Source: CALAED01 sp036555725 (GTDB lineage Bacteria > Actinomycetota > Actinomycetes > Streptosporangiales > Streptosporangiaceae). From it: DNA of 64,000 bases. The translations under genes and the position numbers were made by a program. The notes under the pieces are model-generated. The model was not told the origin of the DNA and did no database searches. It saw nothing but the letters and a program-made list of their open reading frames with translations. Positions 24,659 through 34,100 of this stretch are shown here, one piece after another; the stretch's first letter is position 1; each line of letters begins with the position of its first letter. The DNA lies in the NCBI GenBank assembly GCA_036555725.1, contig DATBKU010000130.1:62001-126000 (forward strand), in the 5' to 3' direction.

Positions 24659-25507
24659 TCAGGAGTTCCAGACCGCACGGACCTGGGCGGCGGCCTGGGT
24701 GGCCTGGGCGAGACCGGCCTTGAAGGCGGGCCGCCACAGCGTCTGGTCGAGGACGTTCATACCGAATACGTTGATCGACTCCTCGTCGGGCCCGATCGCC
24801 GCCACGGGCGCGGGTTCGAGCTCCCGCAGCTCGCGCTCCAAGGCCGTACGGGGTGACAGGTGGGCCAGCGGTTCGAGGATGACGACGGCCGAGGCGCCGC
24901 GGGCGAGGTCGGCGTTGGTCACCGAGCGGGTGCCGCCATCCATGTAGCGGCGGCCGTTGATCTCGATCGGCGGGAAGACCAGCGGCACGGCGCAGCTGGA
25001 GATCACGGCCGTCGGTAGCGGGACGCCAGAGTCCCGATCCCAGACCTTGAACGCTCCGTCCTCAGTGTCGACCGCGGTGACCAGCAATCGAAGGGCCGGC
25101 CACGCGGCGCTGGGCAGGCGGTGCGCGATCTCCTCCAGCCGGCTTCCGGCGGAGTCCACCGGGGCCTGCAGCGCGAGCTGGCCGACCTGCCGCCGGCCCT
25201 CCTGCGGATCGAGGTTCGGGTCGAAGAGGATGCCGAAGGCGGTCATGACCGCATCCATGTCGACCTCCGCCGGCGGTGCCGGGTCGGCCTCGGCGTCGGC
25301 GGCGATGCGGTCAATCGCGGCCGCGGGGTCGACGTCGTGACCGACGAAGCTGCCCACGATCGAGCCCGCCGACGTCCCGACAATCAGGTCGGCCGTGCTC
25401 AGGTCGACCCCTGCGTCCCGGAGCCCGGCGAGCATGCCCGCCTCCCAGGCCACGCCGGCGACTCCGCCGCCACCCAGCACCAGTGCCCGCCCGACGTCCG
25501 CTGCCAT
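24659..25507 (-). CDS. Patatin-like phospholipase (RssA type)
   Basis: A 282-residue acyl hydrolase with the full patatin set: glycine-rich loop LGGGGVAG (~11-18), nucleophile Ser in GTSAG (~44-48) and catalytic Asp in DGG (~190). Residue spacing matches the RssA/NTE-like bacterial subgroup. GAGAGGAG precedes the ATG. Likely acts on membrane phospholipids; no signal peptide. It is divergent from the YbaB-like gene. Confidence 0.9.
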   Translation of the reverse strand: MAADVGRALVLGGGGVAGVAWEAGMLAGLRDAGVDLSTADLIVGTSAGSIVGSFVGHDVDPAAAIDRIAADAEADPAPPAEVDMDAVMTAFGILFDPNLDPQEGRRQVGQLALQAPVDSAGSRLEEIAHRLPSAAWPALRLLVTAVDTEDGAFKVWDRDSGVPLPTAVISSCAVPLVFPPIEINGRRYMDGGTRSVTNADLARGASAVVILEPLAHLSPRTALERELRELEPAPVAAIGPDEESINVFGMNVLDQTLWRPAFKAGLAQATQAAAQVRAVWNS

Positions 25508-25603
25508 GCCTGCGCTCCTCTCGTCGATCTCGATCCTCCCGGCTCCGCTCGTGGGCGTCTATAACGTACGGCTGCGGCGCTCGTCTCATCGGCCGGCGAT
25601 GAT

Positions 25604-25629
25604 GTCACTTAGTGTGATGAACTAGTGAC
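25604..25629. promoter_or_regulatory. GTCACT/AGTGAC inverted repeat before the YbaB-like gene
   Basis: GTCACT (25604-25609) is mirrored by AGTGAC (25624-25629), with CACTTAGTG nested inside. It lies 31 bp upstream of the chosen YbaB start, between divergent genes. Candidate operator only. Confidence 0.3.
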
Positions 25630-25659
25630 GTTGTGAAGGAGATCGGGGAGGGGCAGGGC

Positions 25660-26166
25660 GTGGCGGATTTCGGTACTGACGGCGACAGGCTCGAACGCAT
25701 CCTGAGTGCGGCCGAGAGCGGCATGCCCGAGATCGGGAAACTGCGGGAGCGCATCACCGAGATCGTGGGCAAGGGCGAGGCCGCCGAGGGCCGGATCACG
25801 GCCGAGTACACCAGCGAGGTCGGGCTGTCCGCGCTCGAACTGGATCCACGCACGCTACGTCTGCCGGTCGCAGAACTAAGCCAGGCGATCAAGGACGCCG
25901 TCAACGCCGCCGCCGAAGACTTCCGCGCGCAGGTCACCGGGGTGGGCGGTGCGCTCTTCGCCTCGGGCGGCACTACGGCGAACCCGCTCGACCCGGCGGC
26001 GGCGCGGCCGTTCCAGGATCCGTCCGCAGCCCTCGCCCAGGTGGAGCAGATGGGGAACGCGTTCGCCGGCCAGATGAAGGACCTGCTGCGCGAGCTCGGC
26101 GCACAACAGCGGCGGGCTCAGCAGGCCGCCGAGTCGTACCGCCGGCTCGGCGAGGCCCCCTCGTAA
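25660..26166 (+). CDS. YbaB/EbfC-family protein (EspL-like)
   Basis: A 168-residue protein, helical with a short beta centre (GRITAEYTSEVGLSALELDP), the YbaB/EbfC shape; the C-terminal third is a coiled coil rich in Gln, Ala and Arg. Start GTG 25660 was preferred because GGGGAGGGG at 25645-25653 is six bases upstream; GTG 25633 has no RBS. YbaB-like proteins such as EspL accompany type VII secretion loci in mycobacteria. It is convergent with the three-gene type VII-like operon, so position supports, but does not prove, a role in it. Confidence 0.7.
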   Translation: MADFGTDGDRLERILSAAESGMPEIGKLRERITEIVGKGEAAEGRITAEYTSEVGLSALELDPRTLRLPVAELSQAIKDAVNAAAEDFRAQVTGVGGALFASGGTTANPLDPAAARPFQDPSAALAQVEQMGNAFAGQMKDLLRELGAQQRRAQQAAESYRRLGEAPS

Positions 26167-26233
26167 GAGACTGTCGGAGAACAGCAGGCTGCTCGATCAG
26201 CACGACGGGGAGTTGAACAGATCGGGCACGACG

Positions 26234-27259
26234 TCACTGATCCCGCGGTGGCCGGTATTCGGGGCGGTCGGCCAGCGGGTTGGGCGGCGGCGGTGGCGGC
26301 ACCTTCATGCGGCGCCGGAGCAGCCACGTGCCGAACGGCAGCATCATCCGGACTCCTGGGCTCGCCGTCTGGAACGAGGGTGACTGCCGGACCGCGCGCT
26401 CGAAGTCAGGTGAGTCGATCGGCACCGGCTGCGGCGGAACCCCCGGCCCCGATGCCGCTGCGGGATTGAACGCCGTGGGATTGAACGCCGTGGGATTGAC
26501 CGGCGCGGACCCGGACTGCTGCTGCCACGTCTCGTACGGCGGCGGACTTCCTTCGAACGGCGGACCGGCCGGCGGTCCGTACGGTGGTCCGGCCGGCGGT
26601 CCGTACGGTGGTCCGGTCGGCGGTAGCGGTTGGGCCACTCGGCGGCGCCCGAGACGGAGCGCGATGAAGGGCAGCAGCACTACGATCACCCCGCCGACCG
26701 ATAGCAGCACCGCACCGCCGCCGATGCTTTGATGCCGGTTGCCGTCCGTGAAACGCGGTGAGTGCGTACGCGGATCGAACAGCACCTCGGTCCGGCCGCC
26801 GACAGGGTAGGGACGGCTCCCGTCGACCCAATACCTGCCGTCCGGGCACGTGATCTGGTGGGCGTAATACGTCCTGGTCTCGGTCCTGGTCTGCTCGCGT
26901 CCGCGAGAGTCATGGGTGTGCGTGGTCTGCGTACGGACCTGCTGATGCACGCTGTCGACCTGGCAGCTCGCCGTCGTGCCCCACAGGTTGTTCGCCAGCG
27001 CCTCGGCGCTCGTGAGTATGCCGACGAGCAGGAAGAACCCGCCGAACAGGCAGGCCGGGACGACCAGCGACATGCTGCGTCGGCTCAGGAAGAACGCGCC
27101 GGCGCCCACGATCACCACCCCGGGGACGGCGACCAAGGCGAACTGACCCGCGTACAGCAGCGCTCCTGCGAACGCCGGCACGATCAGCGCCCAGCCCGCG
27201 ACAACGAGCAGCCAGGACCAGCGGGGAACGGACGGTCGGTGGGGATACGGTGCAGTCAC
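26234..27259 (-). CDS. DUF3592-like membrane protein with Pro-rich tail
   Basis: A 341-residue membrane protein. Three hydrophobic helices lie at ~13-95, an extracytoplasmic loop with two Cys (ASCQVDS, QITCPDG) follows at ~108-165, a fourth helix sits at ~178-200, and then comes a long cytoplasmic or surface tail with GPPYGPPA repeats and a PPPPPP run. The loop with a Tyr/His pair and VLFDP resembles DUF3592. The gene starts 14 bp after the WXG-like gene ends, so it is the last gene of that operon. No function is established. Confidence 0.7.
   Translation of the reverse strand: MTAPYPHRPSVPRWSWLLVVAGWALIVPAFAGALLYAGQFALVAVPGVVIVGAGAFFLSRRSMSLVVPACLFGGFFLLVGILTSAEALANNLWGTTASCQVDSVHQQVRTQTTHTHDSRGREQTRTETRTYYAHQITCPDGRYWVDGSRPYPVGGRTEVLFDPRTHSPRFTDGNRHQSIGGGAVLLSVGGVIVVLLPFIALRLGRRRVAQPLPPTGPPYGPPAGPPYGPPAGPPFEGSPPPYETWQQQSGSAPVNPTAFNPTAFNPAAASGPGVPPQPVPIDSPDFERAVRQSPSFQTASPGVRMMLPFGTWLLRRRMKVPPPPPPNPLADRPEYRPPRDQ
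26571..26618. repeat. 24-bp tandem repeat encoding GPPYGPPA
   Basis: Two 24-bp units (26571-26594 and 26595-26618) differ at one base and encode the Pro-rich repeats in the DUF3592-like protein's tail. Such in-frame repeats can vary in copy number. Confidence 0.7.
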
Positions 27260-27273
27260 GATAGTCGGGTGTC

Positions 27274-28554
27274 CTATTCGTTCTCCGGGGTCTGGTCGCC
27301 GGTCTGCGGCACCCAGGACTCGAACGAGCCCTTCTGCTGCACGCCTTTGTCGTCGCCCTCGACGCCGTACGAGCCGGTCGCGGCCTCGCCGCCCTGGTAG
27401 GTGTAGCCACCCTTGCCCGTCGCCTCCCAGCTGTCGTCGTCGAAGGTGTACTTGCCGTCCACGCCGATCGTGCCGCCGTGGCCGGTCTTCTGGTTCTCGT
27501 GGCTGTACGCGAGGCCGCCGGAGGCGGTGTCCTTACCATCCCTGCCGTGCTGGTAGCCGGCGGTGACGCCGGCATCGCCCTTGCCGCCCTCGACCTCGAC
27601 GGAGTAGCCGTCCTCGCCCCTGTTGTGGTCCCAGCCGGCTTCGCCGCCGAACTCGCCGTACTTGCCCTTGACGTCACCGCCCGCGAAACCGTCGTCGCCC
27701 CACTTGACATGGGCTCCGGCCTCCCAGTTCTTGCCGGTGACCCCGCCGCCGACGTTCCAGGTGTGGTCCTTGTCGCGGTCGGCGTCGAGATCGACCGACC
27801 GCAGCGGCGACCCCTTGCCGCCGCCGGGCACCTTGATGCCGCCGCTCCGGTTGGCGTAGGCGAGGCCCGCGTTGAGCGCGTTCTGGCTGAGGTTGGCGAG
27901 CGCCGCGGCCGATCCGGTCGCCTCGGCCTGCACGAAGTCGCCGAGGGCGGCGTCGTTGCCGCGAAAATGCTCGGTGACGGCGCTCAGCAGGGCGCCGCCC
28001 TGGAACGCAACGGCGGCCAACTGCGCGGCCGCGGCCAGGATCGCCGTGGCCGCCGTCGTGATCGTGAGGCAGGTGGCGGCGATCGCCTCGCACGCCGGGT
28101 AGAGCTCGGCGCCGAAGACACTGGCGAGCGCCGCGGCGGCGACGGCGGCGAGGGCGCCGAGGAAGCCGCCCATGCCGACGGCGAACACGGCATAGCTGAA
28201 CAGGGCGTACGCGAACGCGGTCAGGGCGACGCCGACCGCCATGCAGAAGGCGTGCATGACGTTGAGCTGGGCGCAGAACTGCTCGACCTTCTGCTCATAG
28301 GCCGTCCGGTCGTCCGCGGACCAGGCGTCGCGCGACACCCGGGCGACCGCCTGCCGCAGCTCCAGACCGATTTGCTGAAGCTGCTGGGCCACGTCGCGCC
28401 ACGCCTGACCGGCCTTGTCGATGTTGGCCGGGCTGCCCGTGCTCAGCTTGAACTGGAAGTTGACCATCATCGCCGGCTGCAGCACCAGCCCGGCGGCGAA
28501 CGCCTCGGACTCGGCGACGGTCATCATCGTGTCGGCGGCGGCGAGCGGGCCCAT
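27274..28554 (-). CDS. WXG-like protein fused to hydrophobic segments and a Gly-rich beta-repeat tail
   Basis: A 426-residue protein with three parts. Residues ~40-100 are a helical hairpin with W52 and W79 (GQAWRDVAQQL, DAWSADDRTAY), like WXG100/ESAT-6 proteins. Residues ~103-195 are strongly hydrophobic, probably membrane-inserting helices. Residues ~265-410 are Gly/Asp/Trp/Tyr-rich with short alternating beta strands repeated every 20-25 residues (WEAGAHVKWG, GEAGWDHN, GVTAGYQHG, GGLAYSHE, GVDGKYTF, GKGGYTYQGG). The tail looks like a beta-solenoid or barrel. RBS AAGGGGAG. Probably a type VII-exported or surface protein; pore, toxin or adhesin roles are all possible. Confidence 0.65.
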   Translation of the reverse strand: MGPLAAADTMMTVAESEAFAAGLVLQPAMMVNFQFKLSTGSPANIDKAGQAWRDVAQQLQQIGLELRQAVARVSRDAWSADDRTAYEQKVEQFCAQLNVMHAFCMAVGVALTAFAYALFSYAVFAVGMGGFLGALAAVAAAALASVFGAELYPACEAIAATCLTITTAATAILAAAAQLAAVAFQGGALLSAVTEHFRGNDAALGDFVQAEATGSAAALANLSQNALNAGLAYANRSGGIKVPGGGKGSPLRSVDLDADRDKDHTWNVGGGVTGKNWEAGAHVKWGDDGFAGGDVKGKYGEFGGEAGWDHNRGEDGYSVEVEGGKGDAGVTAGYQHGRDGKDTASGGLAYSHENQKTGHGGTIGVDGKYTFDDDSWEATGKGGYTYQGGEAATGSYGVEGDDKGVQQKGSFESWVPQTGDQTPENE

Positions 28555-28573
28555 CGTGGAGTCTCCCCTTGTC

Positions 28574-28873
28574 TCAGCTCTGTACGGTGCTGTGCTCTTC
28601 GGCCGCCTGGTAGAGGTTGGCCGACGCCACGACGTTCGTGGCGTACTCGCCGAGCATGCGTTCGTGCGTGCCCAGGTCTTCGAGGACGAACTGAAGGGCG
28701 CCGGGGTAGGCCATGGACGCCGGGTTCCCGGTGATGCTGAAGTCGCCGCCCTCGATCATGGCGTCGTCATTGAGCTGCTTACGCGCCTTTTCGATCTTGG
28801 GGGCGATGTCTTTGGTCAGCTCGTCGGCATGCTTTCTGATGCGGGCAGGGTTGAACCTGATCTCGCCGGACAT
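28574..28873 (-). CDS. EspC/WXG100-like type VII secretion target protein
   Basis: A 99-residue helical protein, first gene of the operon. It starts IRFNPARIRKHADEL like EspC-family (Rv3615c-like) targets and ends in LYQAAEEHST, containing the YxxxE form of the type VII export signal. It has no Trp-Xaa-Gly. GGAGA precedes ATG 28873. With the WXG-like protein 19 bp downstream it could form a co-secreted pair. No EccC ATPase or other core component is in the window, so export would depend on a system encoded elsewhere. Confidence 0.7.
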   Translation of the reverse strand: MSGEIRFNPARIRKHADELTKDIAPKIEKARKQLNDDAMIEGGDFSITGNPASMAYPGALQFVLEDLGTHERMLGEYATNVVASANLYQAAEEHSTVQS

Positions 28874-28960
28874 GCGCTCGTCTCCGTACCAGAGGGGGTG
28901 GTCACGGACAGGTCATCGATCACTGCGGAGCGTAGCGCAGCCCGCCGACATTCGCGCGAC

Positions 28961-29020
28961 GCGCCTGCGTTCGCAAGGACCCGCCTGCGTAGGCAAGGAC
29001 GCGGCCGCGTAGGCAAGGAC
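28961..29020. repeat. Three 20-bp tandem repeats between divergent genes
   Basis: Three imperfect 20-bp units, 28961-28980, 28981-29000 and 29001-29020, share the core CGT-N3-CAAGGAC (last two: GTAGGCAAGGAC). They lie between the EspC-like gene and the MFS gene. Two helical turns per unit would place all copies on one DNA face, as for regulator-binding iterons. They are adjacent with no spacers, so not CRISPR. Confidence 0.65.
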
Positions 29021-29046
29021 GGACGGCCCATAGTCTTTGGTGCGGG

Positions 29047-30249
29047 ATGGGATGGTTTGAACGTGTGGAGCGCCGAGCGGTCGTGCCGCCACGGCTGTTG
29101 GTGATCTTGGGCGCCCTGACCGCGATCGGGCCGCTGTCCATCGACATGTACCTGCCCGCCCTGCCGCAGCTGGCCGCTGACCTGTCGGCCGGGCCGGTAC
29201 GGGCCCAGCTCACGCTGACCGCCTGCGTCGTCGGACTTGCCCTCGGGCAGATCGTGGCCGGTCCGCTCAGCGACGAGTGGGGGCGCCGCCGCCCGTTGCT
29301 CATCGGGCTCGCCGCCTACGCGAGCGCGTCGCTGCTGTGCGTCGTGGCGCCGACCGTGGAAACGCTGGTCGGTCTCCGGCTGGTGCAGGGCGCGGCCGGG
29401 GCCGCCGGAATCGTGATCGGCAGGGCCGTGGTCCGCGACCTGTACGACGGCGCGGCGGTGGCCAAGGTCTTCTCGATGCTCATTCTCGTCATGGGCCTGG
29501 CGCCGATCCTGGCGCCGGTGTTCGGCGGCCAGCTGCTGCGCGTGACGCGGTGGCAGGGCGTGTTCTTCGCGCTCGGCGCCGTCGGGATCTTGCTCTGCCT
29601 CGCCGCCCTGTTCGGGCTGCCCGAGACGCTGCCCGGCGATCGTCGCGGGAACGGCGGCCTGCGCGGGACGCTGGTCACCTTCCGCGGGCTGGTGACCGAC
29701 CCGTCCTTCATGGGGTACGCCGTGGCCAGCGGCATGGGCTTCGCGGCCATGTTCACGTATATCTCCGGGTCCCCGTTCGTCCTGCAGGACATCTACGGGC
29801 TGTCGCCGCAGGCCTTCAGCGTCGTCTTCGGCACCAACGCGTTCGGGATCGTCGTGGCCAGCCAGATAGGCGGCCGGCTGGCGGGCCGGGTGCCGCTGCC
29901 GCGGCTGCTGGCCGCGGGCCTGGCCGTGCTGGTCACCGGCGGCGTCGGGCTGCTCGTCGCGGTGCTCGCCGGCGTGGGGCTGCCCGGAGTGCTGCCCGCA
30001 CTGTTCCTGGTCGTCTCCGCGCAGGGTCTGATCGGGCCGAACGCGCAGGCGCTCGCCATGTCGGGGCGCCCGCCCCGGGTCGCGGGCAGCGTGTCGGCGC
30101 TGCTCGGCGTCACGATGTTCGCCATCGGCGGCGCCGCGGCGCCGCTGGCCGGGGTCGCCGGACCGCACACGGCCGTGCCCATGGCATTGGTCATCGCCGC
30201 GCTCGCGGTCGGCGCCGCCGCGGTCGCCGCACTGCGCCGTCGGGAATGA
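29047..30249 (+). CDS. Bcr/CflA family drug-efflux MFS transporter
   Basis: A 400-residue protein with twelve predicted helices. The Bcr/CflA signature is clear: IGPLSIDMYLPALP in helix 1, motif A GPLSDEWGRRRPL after helix 2, and a conserved Arg in GLRLVQGAAGAAG. Family members export bicyclomycin, chloramphenicol and sulfonamides by proton antiport. It lies downstream of the 20-bp tandem repeats and is convergent with the response regulator. Substrate unknown. The family's bicyclomycin link is notable because Rho, its target, occurs earlier in the window, but they are 9 kb apart. Confidence 0.9.
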   Translation: MGWFERVERRAVVPPRLLVILGALTAIGPLSIDMYLPALPQLAADLSAGPVRAQLTLTACVVGLALGQIVAGPLSDEWGRRRPLLIGLAAYASASLLCVVAPTVETLVGLRLVQGAAGAAGIVIGRAVVRDLYDGAAVAKVFSMLILVMGLAPILAPVFGGQLLRVTRWQGVFFALGAVGILLCLAALFGLPETLPGDRRGNGGLRGTLVTFRGLVTDPSFMGYAVASGMGFAAMFTYISGSPFVLQDIYGLSPQAFSVVFGTNAFGIVVASQIGGRLAGRVPLPRLLAAGLAVLVTGGVGLLVAVLAGVGLPGVLPALFLVVSAQGLIGPNAQALAMSGRPPRVAGSVSALLGVTMFAIGGAAAPLAGVAGPHTAVPMALVIAALAVGAAAVAALRRRE

Positions 30250-30265
30250 CGGGCTCAGGTACGAG

Positions 30266-30871
30266 TCAGACCCAGCCATGCCGCTGCGCCGACTGGACGG
30301 CTTCGATCCGGTTGCGGGCGCCGACCTTGTGGATGGCGGCCGACAGATAGTTCCGTACGGTCCCCTCCGACAGGTGCAGGCGACCGGCGATGTCGCTGAT
30401 CGTCGAGCCGTCGGCGGCGGCGGCGAGCACGTCCCGCTCCCGCGGCGACAGCGGGTTGGGGCCCGCGCTCAGCGCGGCGGCGGCCAGCGCGGGGTCGATG
30501 ACCCGTTCACCGGCCAGCACGCGCCGGATCGCGGCGGCGAGCTCGTGCGCCGGGCTGTCCTTGACCAGGAAGGCCGACGCCCCGGCCTCCATGGCCCGGC
30601 GCAGATAACCGGGCCGTCCGAACGTCGTGAGGATCACGACCTGGCAGCCGGGCACCGCGGTACGGAGCTCGCCCGCGGTCGTGATGCCGTCCTTGCCCGG
30701 CATCTCGATGTCGAGCAGCGCGACGTCCGGCCGGGTCTTGGTCGCGGCGGCCAGCGCCTCATCGCCGGACGCGGCCTCGGCCACGACCTCGATGTCGTCC
30801 TCGAGCCCGAGCAGGGTCGCCAGGGCGCCGCGCACCATCCCCTGATCTTCGGCGATCATCACCCGGATCAC
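30266..30871 (-). CDS. NarL/DesR-type response regulator
   Basis: A 201-residue regulator. The receiver has acidic residues AEDQG, phospho-acceptor Asp in ALLDIEMPG (~54) and Lys in FLVKDS (~104); the C-terminal LuxR HTH reads LSPRERDVLAAAADG, TISDIAGRLHLSEGTVRNYLS. The cognate kinase is most likely the DesK-type gene at 34699, since ABC-permease-kinase-regulator is the usual order and all are leftward; the subtilase gene now separates them. Confidence 0.9.
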   Translation of the reverse strand: MIRVMIAEDQGMVRGALATLLGLEDDIEVVAEAASGDEALAAATKTRPDVALLDIEMPGKDGITTAGELRTAVPGCQVVILTTFGRPGYLRRAMEAGASAFLVKDSPAHELAAAIRRVLAGERVIDPALAAAALSAGPNPLSPRERDVLAAAADGSTISDIAGRLHLSEGTVRNYLSAAIHKVGARNRIEAVQSAQRHGWV

Positions 30872-31165
30872 GACACGACCTTAACGGCCGCGGCGCCCCC
30901 TCATGCCGTACGACAGCGGCCGTACGCGGCGGCAAGGGCATGCGGCGGGTGCGGAGGGTGAGTGCGGAATTACACCGCCGTCCACGTGTCCGGAAATGGT
31001 CATATCCGGACTTTTCGCAGGTCAGTGTGGATTTTCTCGGCTATCCACCGATGTGGCGGTAAATACTGCGCTTCCTGCAGCTACCTGACGAAAGCGGAAA
31101 GCCTTACGCTCCCCTCGGCCCTGCAGCGGCCAGGTGCGATTCTCCTCTTTCCCCGGAGGTGTGGC
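30872..31165. other. Promoter/leader region of the S8 peptidase, with a hairpin
   Basis: About 290 bp without a convincing gene. GTCCGGA (30988-30994) pairs with TCCGGAC (31005-31011), followed by TTTT, a weak terminator or attenuator on the plus strand. The rest holds the divergent promoters of the response regulator and the peptidase; no clear -35/-10 pair was identified. An open frame runs from 30962 into the peptidase but lacks an RBS. Confidence 0.4.
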
Positions 31166-34100
31166 GTGGACCGGAAAACCACCCTAGGCGGCATTGGGCG
31201 GCGGACACGCCACCGTCGGATACGGCCGTTCATCGCGGTCGCGGGCGGCCTCGGGCTGGTCGTGACCGCCCTGGCCGGCCCGGCGTCGGCGGCGCCGACC
31301 GCGCCGACCCCGGGGAAGTGGAAGGTGACTCCGCTCACCGGCGCGACCCTGGTGCACGGCGCCAAGTCACAGAGCGGACGGCTGGCCAAGTCCGACGCGG
31401 GCCTGCTCGCGTCGCGCAGCAGCAAGCCGGTGAACGTCATGGTCAAGCTCGACTACGACGCGCTGGCCGGTTACCGCGGCGGGATCAAGGGCTTCGCCGC
31501 CACCAGCCCCGCGGTCACGCACAAGTCGTTCAACCCGAAGAGCGACAGCGTCAAGCGCTACGAGGGCTACGTCGGCGGCGTGGAGAACAAGTTCTTCAGC
31601 GCGCTGCGCGCCCAGGTACCCGGGGCGAAGATCGGCAAGTCGGTACGACTCGTGTACGGCGGCGTCGCTCTGACCCTGCCGGGCAACAAGGTCGCCGGGC
31701 TGCTCAAGCTGCCGGGCGTGGCGGCCGTACAGCAGAACAAGCTGGAGCACCTGCTCACCGACTCCAGCCCGGCCTTCATCGGCGCCGACACGATCTACAA
31801 CCAGCTCGGCGGCAGCAACAACTCCGGCAAGGGCGTGATCGTCGGGACGCTCGACACCGGCGCCTGGCCGGAGCACCCGCAATACACCGACCCGGGCAAC
31901 CTGCCGGCCCCGCCGCCCACCGCCGACGGCACTCCGCGTACGTGTAACTTCGGCGACAACCCGACGACGCCGGCCAACGACCCGTTCGTCTGCAACCGGA
32001 AGCTGATCTCCGGCCAGCCGTTCCTCGACACGTACAACGCCGTCCTGGGCGACGAGCACTACCCGGACAGCGCCCGCGACTCCGACGGGCACGGCACCCA
32101 CACGTCGACGACCTCGGGCGGCGACGCCGTGGCGCACGCGAACCCGCTCGGCATCGACCGTGGCGCGATCCATGGGATCGCCCCGGCCGCGCACGTCGCC
32201 GTGTACAAGGTCTGCGGCATCCAGGGCTGCTTCCCGTCCGACACCGTCCTGGCCATCCAGCGGGCGATCCTCGACAAGGTGCGAGTGATCAACTTCTCGG
32301 TCGGGGGCGGGGAAGACCCCTACAGCGACCCGGTCGAGCTCGCCTTCCTCGACGCGTACGCCGCGGGCGTGCTCGTCTCCGCCTCCGCGGGCAACGACGG
32401 TCCCAATGCCGACACGGTGGAGCACAACGGTCCGTGGGTCACCACAGTGGCCGCCTCCACCCAGCAGCGCACGTTCCAGTCGACGATCTCGCTGAGCGCG
32501 GGCGGGACGACCGCCACGCTGCACGGCTCGTCGATCACCAGCGGGATCGCCTCGCCGCTGCCGGTCGTGCTGGCCGCGCAAGTGCCGGGGTACACCGACG
32601 TCAACTGCGACACACCACCGCCAAACTCGACGATCTTCGCCGGCAAGATCATCGCTTGTCAGCTGCCCGTACGTGACCGCGTCATCAAGGGCTTCCACGT
32701 CTTCCAGGGCGGCGGCGCCGGCATGCTGCTCTACAACCAGACGCTGTCGCAGACGATGACCGACAACCACTGGCTGCCCACCGTGCACCTGGAGAAACCC
32801 GACGCCGACGCGCTGGTGGCCTTCCTGAACGCGCACCCGAACACGACCGGGAGCTTCACCCAGGGCGCCAAGGCGAACGGCACGGGCGACGTCATGACGG
32901 CGTTCTCCTCGCGCGGACCGGGCGGCGACTTCCTCAAGCCCGACGTCACGGCGCCCGGCCTGCAGATCCTCGCGGGCAACACGCCGACCCCGGACCCGAA
33001 CGAGCCCGCGCTGGGCCCGCCGGGCAACCTGTACCAGGCGATCGCCGGTACGTCCATGTCGGCACCGCACGTGACCGGCTCCGCGGCCCTGCTGTTCGCG
33101 CTGCACCCGGACTGGACGCCGGGACAGGTCAAGTCGGCGCTCGAGACCACCGGCAAGACGAGCGTGGTCAAGCATGACCGGGTCACCCCGGCCGACCCGT
33201 TCGACTTCGGCGGCGGCCGGATCGACCTGACCAAGGCCGGCGACCCGGGCCTGACGTTCGACGAGACCGCGGCGAACTACGCGGCCTCGGCGGCGCTGCC
33301 CCCGGCGGACCGGATCGACCTGAACCTGCCGTCGGTCAACGCGCCGACCATGCCGGGCGTGATCACCACGACCCGTACGGCCAAGAACATCACCAACAAG
33401 ACGCTCAACTTCAAGGTCTCGACCACCTCGCCCAACGGGTCGCAGATCACCGTCGTGCCCAACTCGTTCTCCGTCAAGGCGGGCAAGACCGTGAAGCTGA
33501 ACATCGCGATCAGCGCGCTGGGCCTGGCCAACGGGCAGTACTTCGGCCAGATCAAGCTCACCCAGCAGAACGGGTCGCGGGAACTGCACCTGCCGGTGGC
33601 CTTCAACCGCCAGCAGGGCGAGGTGAGCCTGGCGCAGACCTGCGACCCGGCCTCGATCGCGGTGAACACCGGCCGGTCGACCTGCTCGGTGACGATCCAG
33701 AACAACACCCTGCAGGACGCCAAGGTCATCGCGGCGAGCCATCTCGACTCGAACCTCAGCCTGACCTCGGTGACCGGTGCTAAGAAGGTCGGTTCACGGG
33801 ACGTGCTGGCCTCGGCCAACCTGACCCGTCGTCAGCCCGACCGGCCGACGATCGCCCCGGGCGAGACCCCGGCCGGCTACCTGCCGCTGGACGACTTCGG
33901 TGTGACGCCGACGCCGATCGGTGACGAGGACGCGCTCAACTTCAACGTTCCGGCGTTCGTCTTCGCCGGGAAGACGTACAACCAGGTCGGCGTTGTCTCC
34001 GACGGCTACACCGTCGCCGGTGGCGCCGCCGCGGACGACATCAACCCGGTGCCGCAGACGCTGCCCGATCCCGCCCGGCCGAACGGGGTCATGGCGCCGT

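Noticed and set aside
28961..29020. CRISPR array
   Set aside because: Three head-to-tail 20-bp repeats without spacers and no cas genes.
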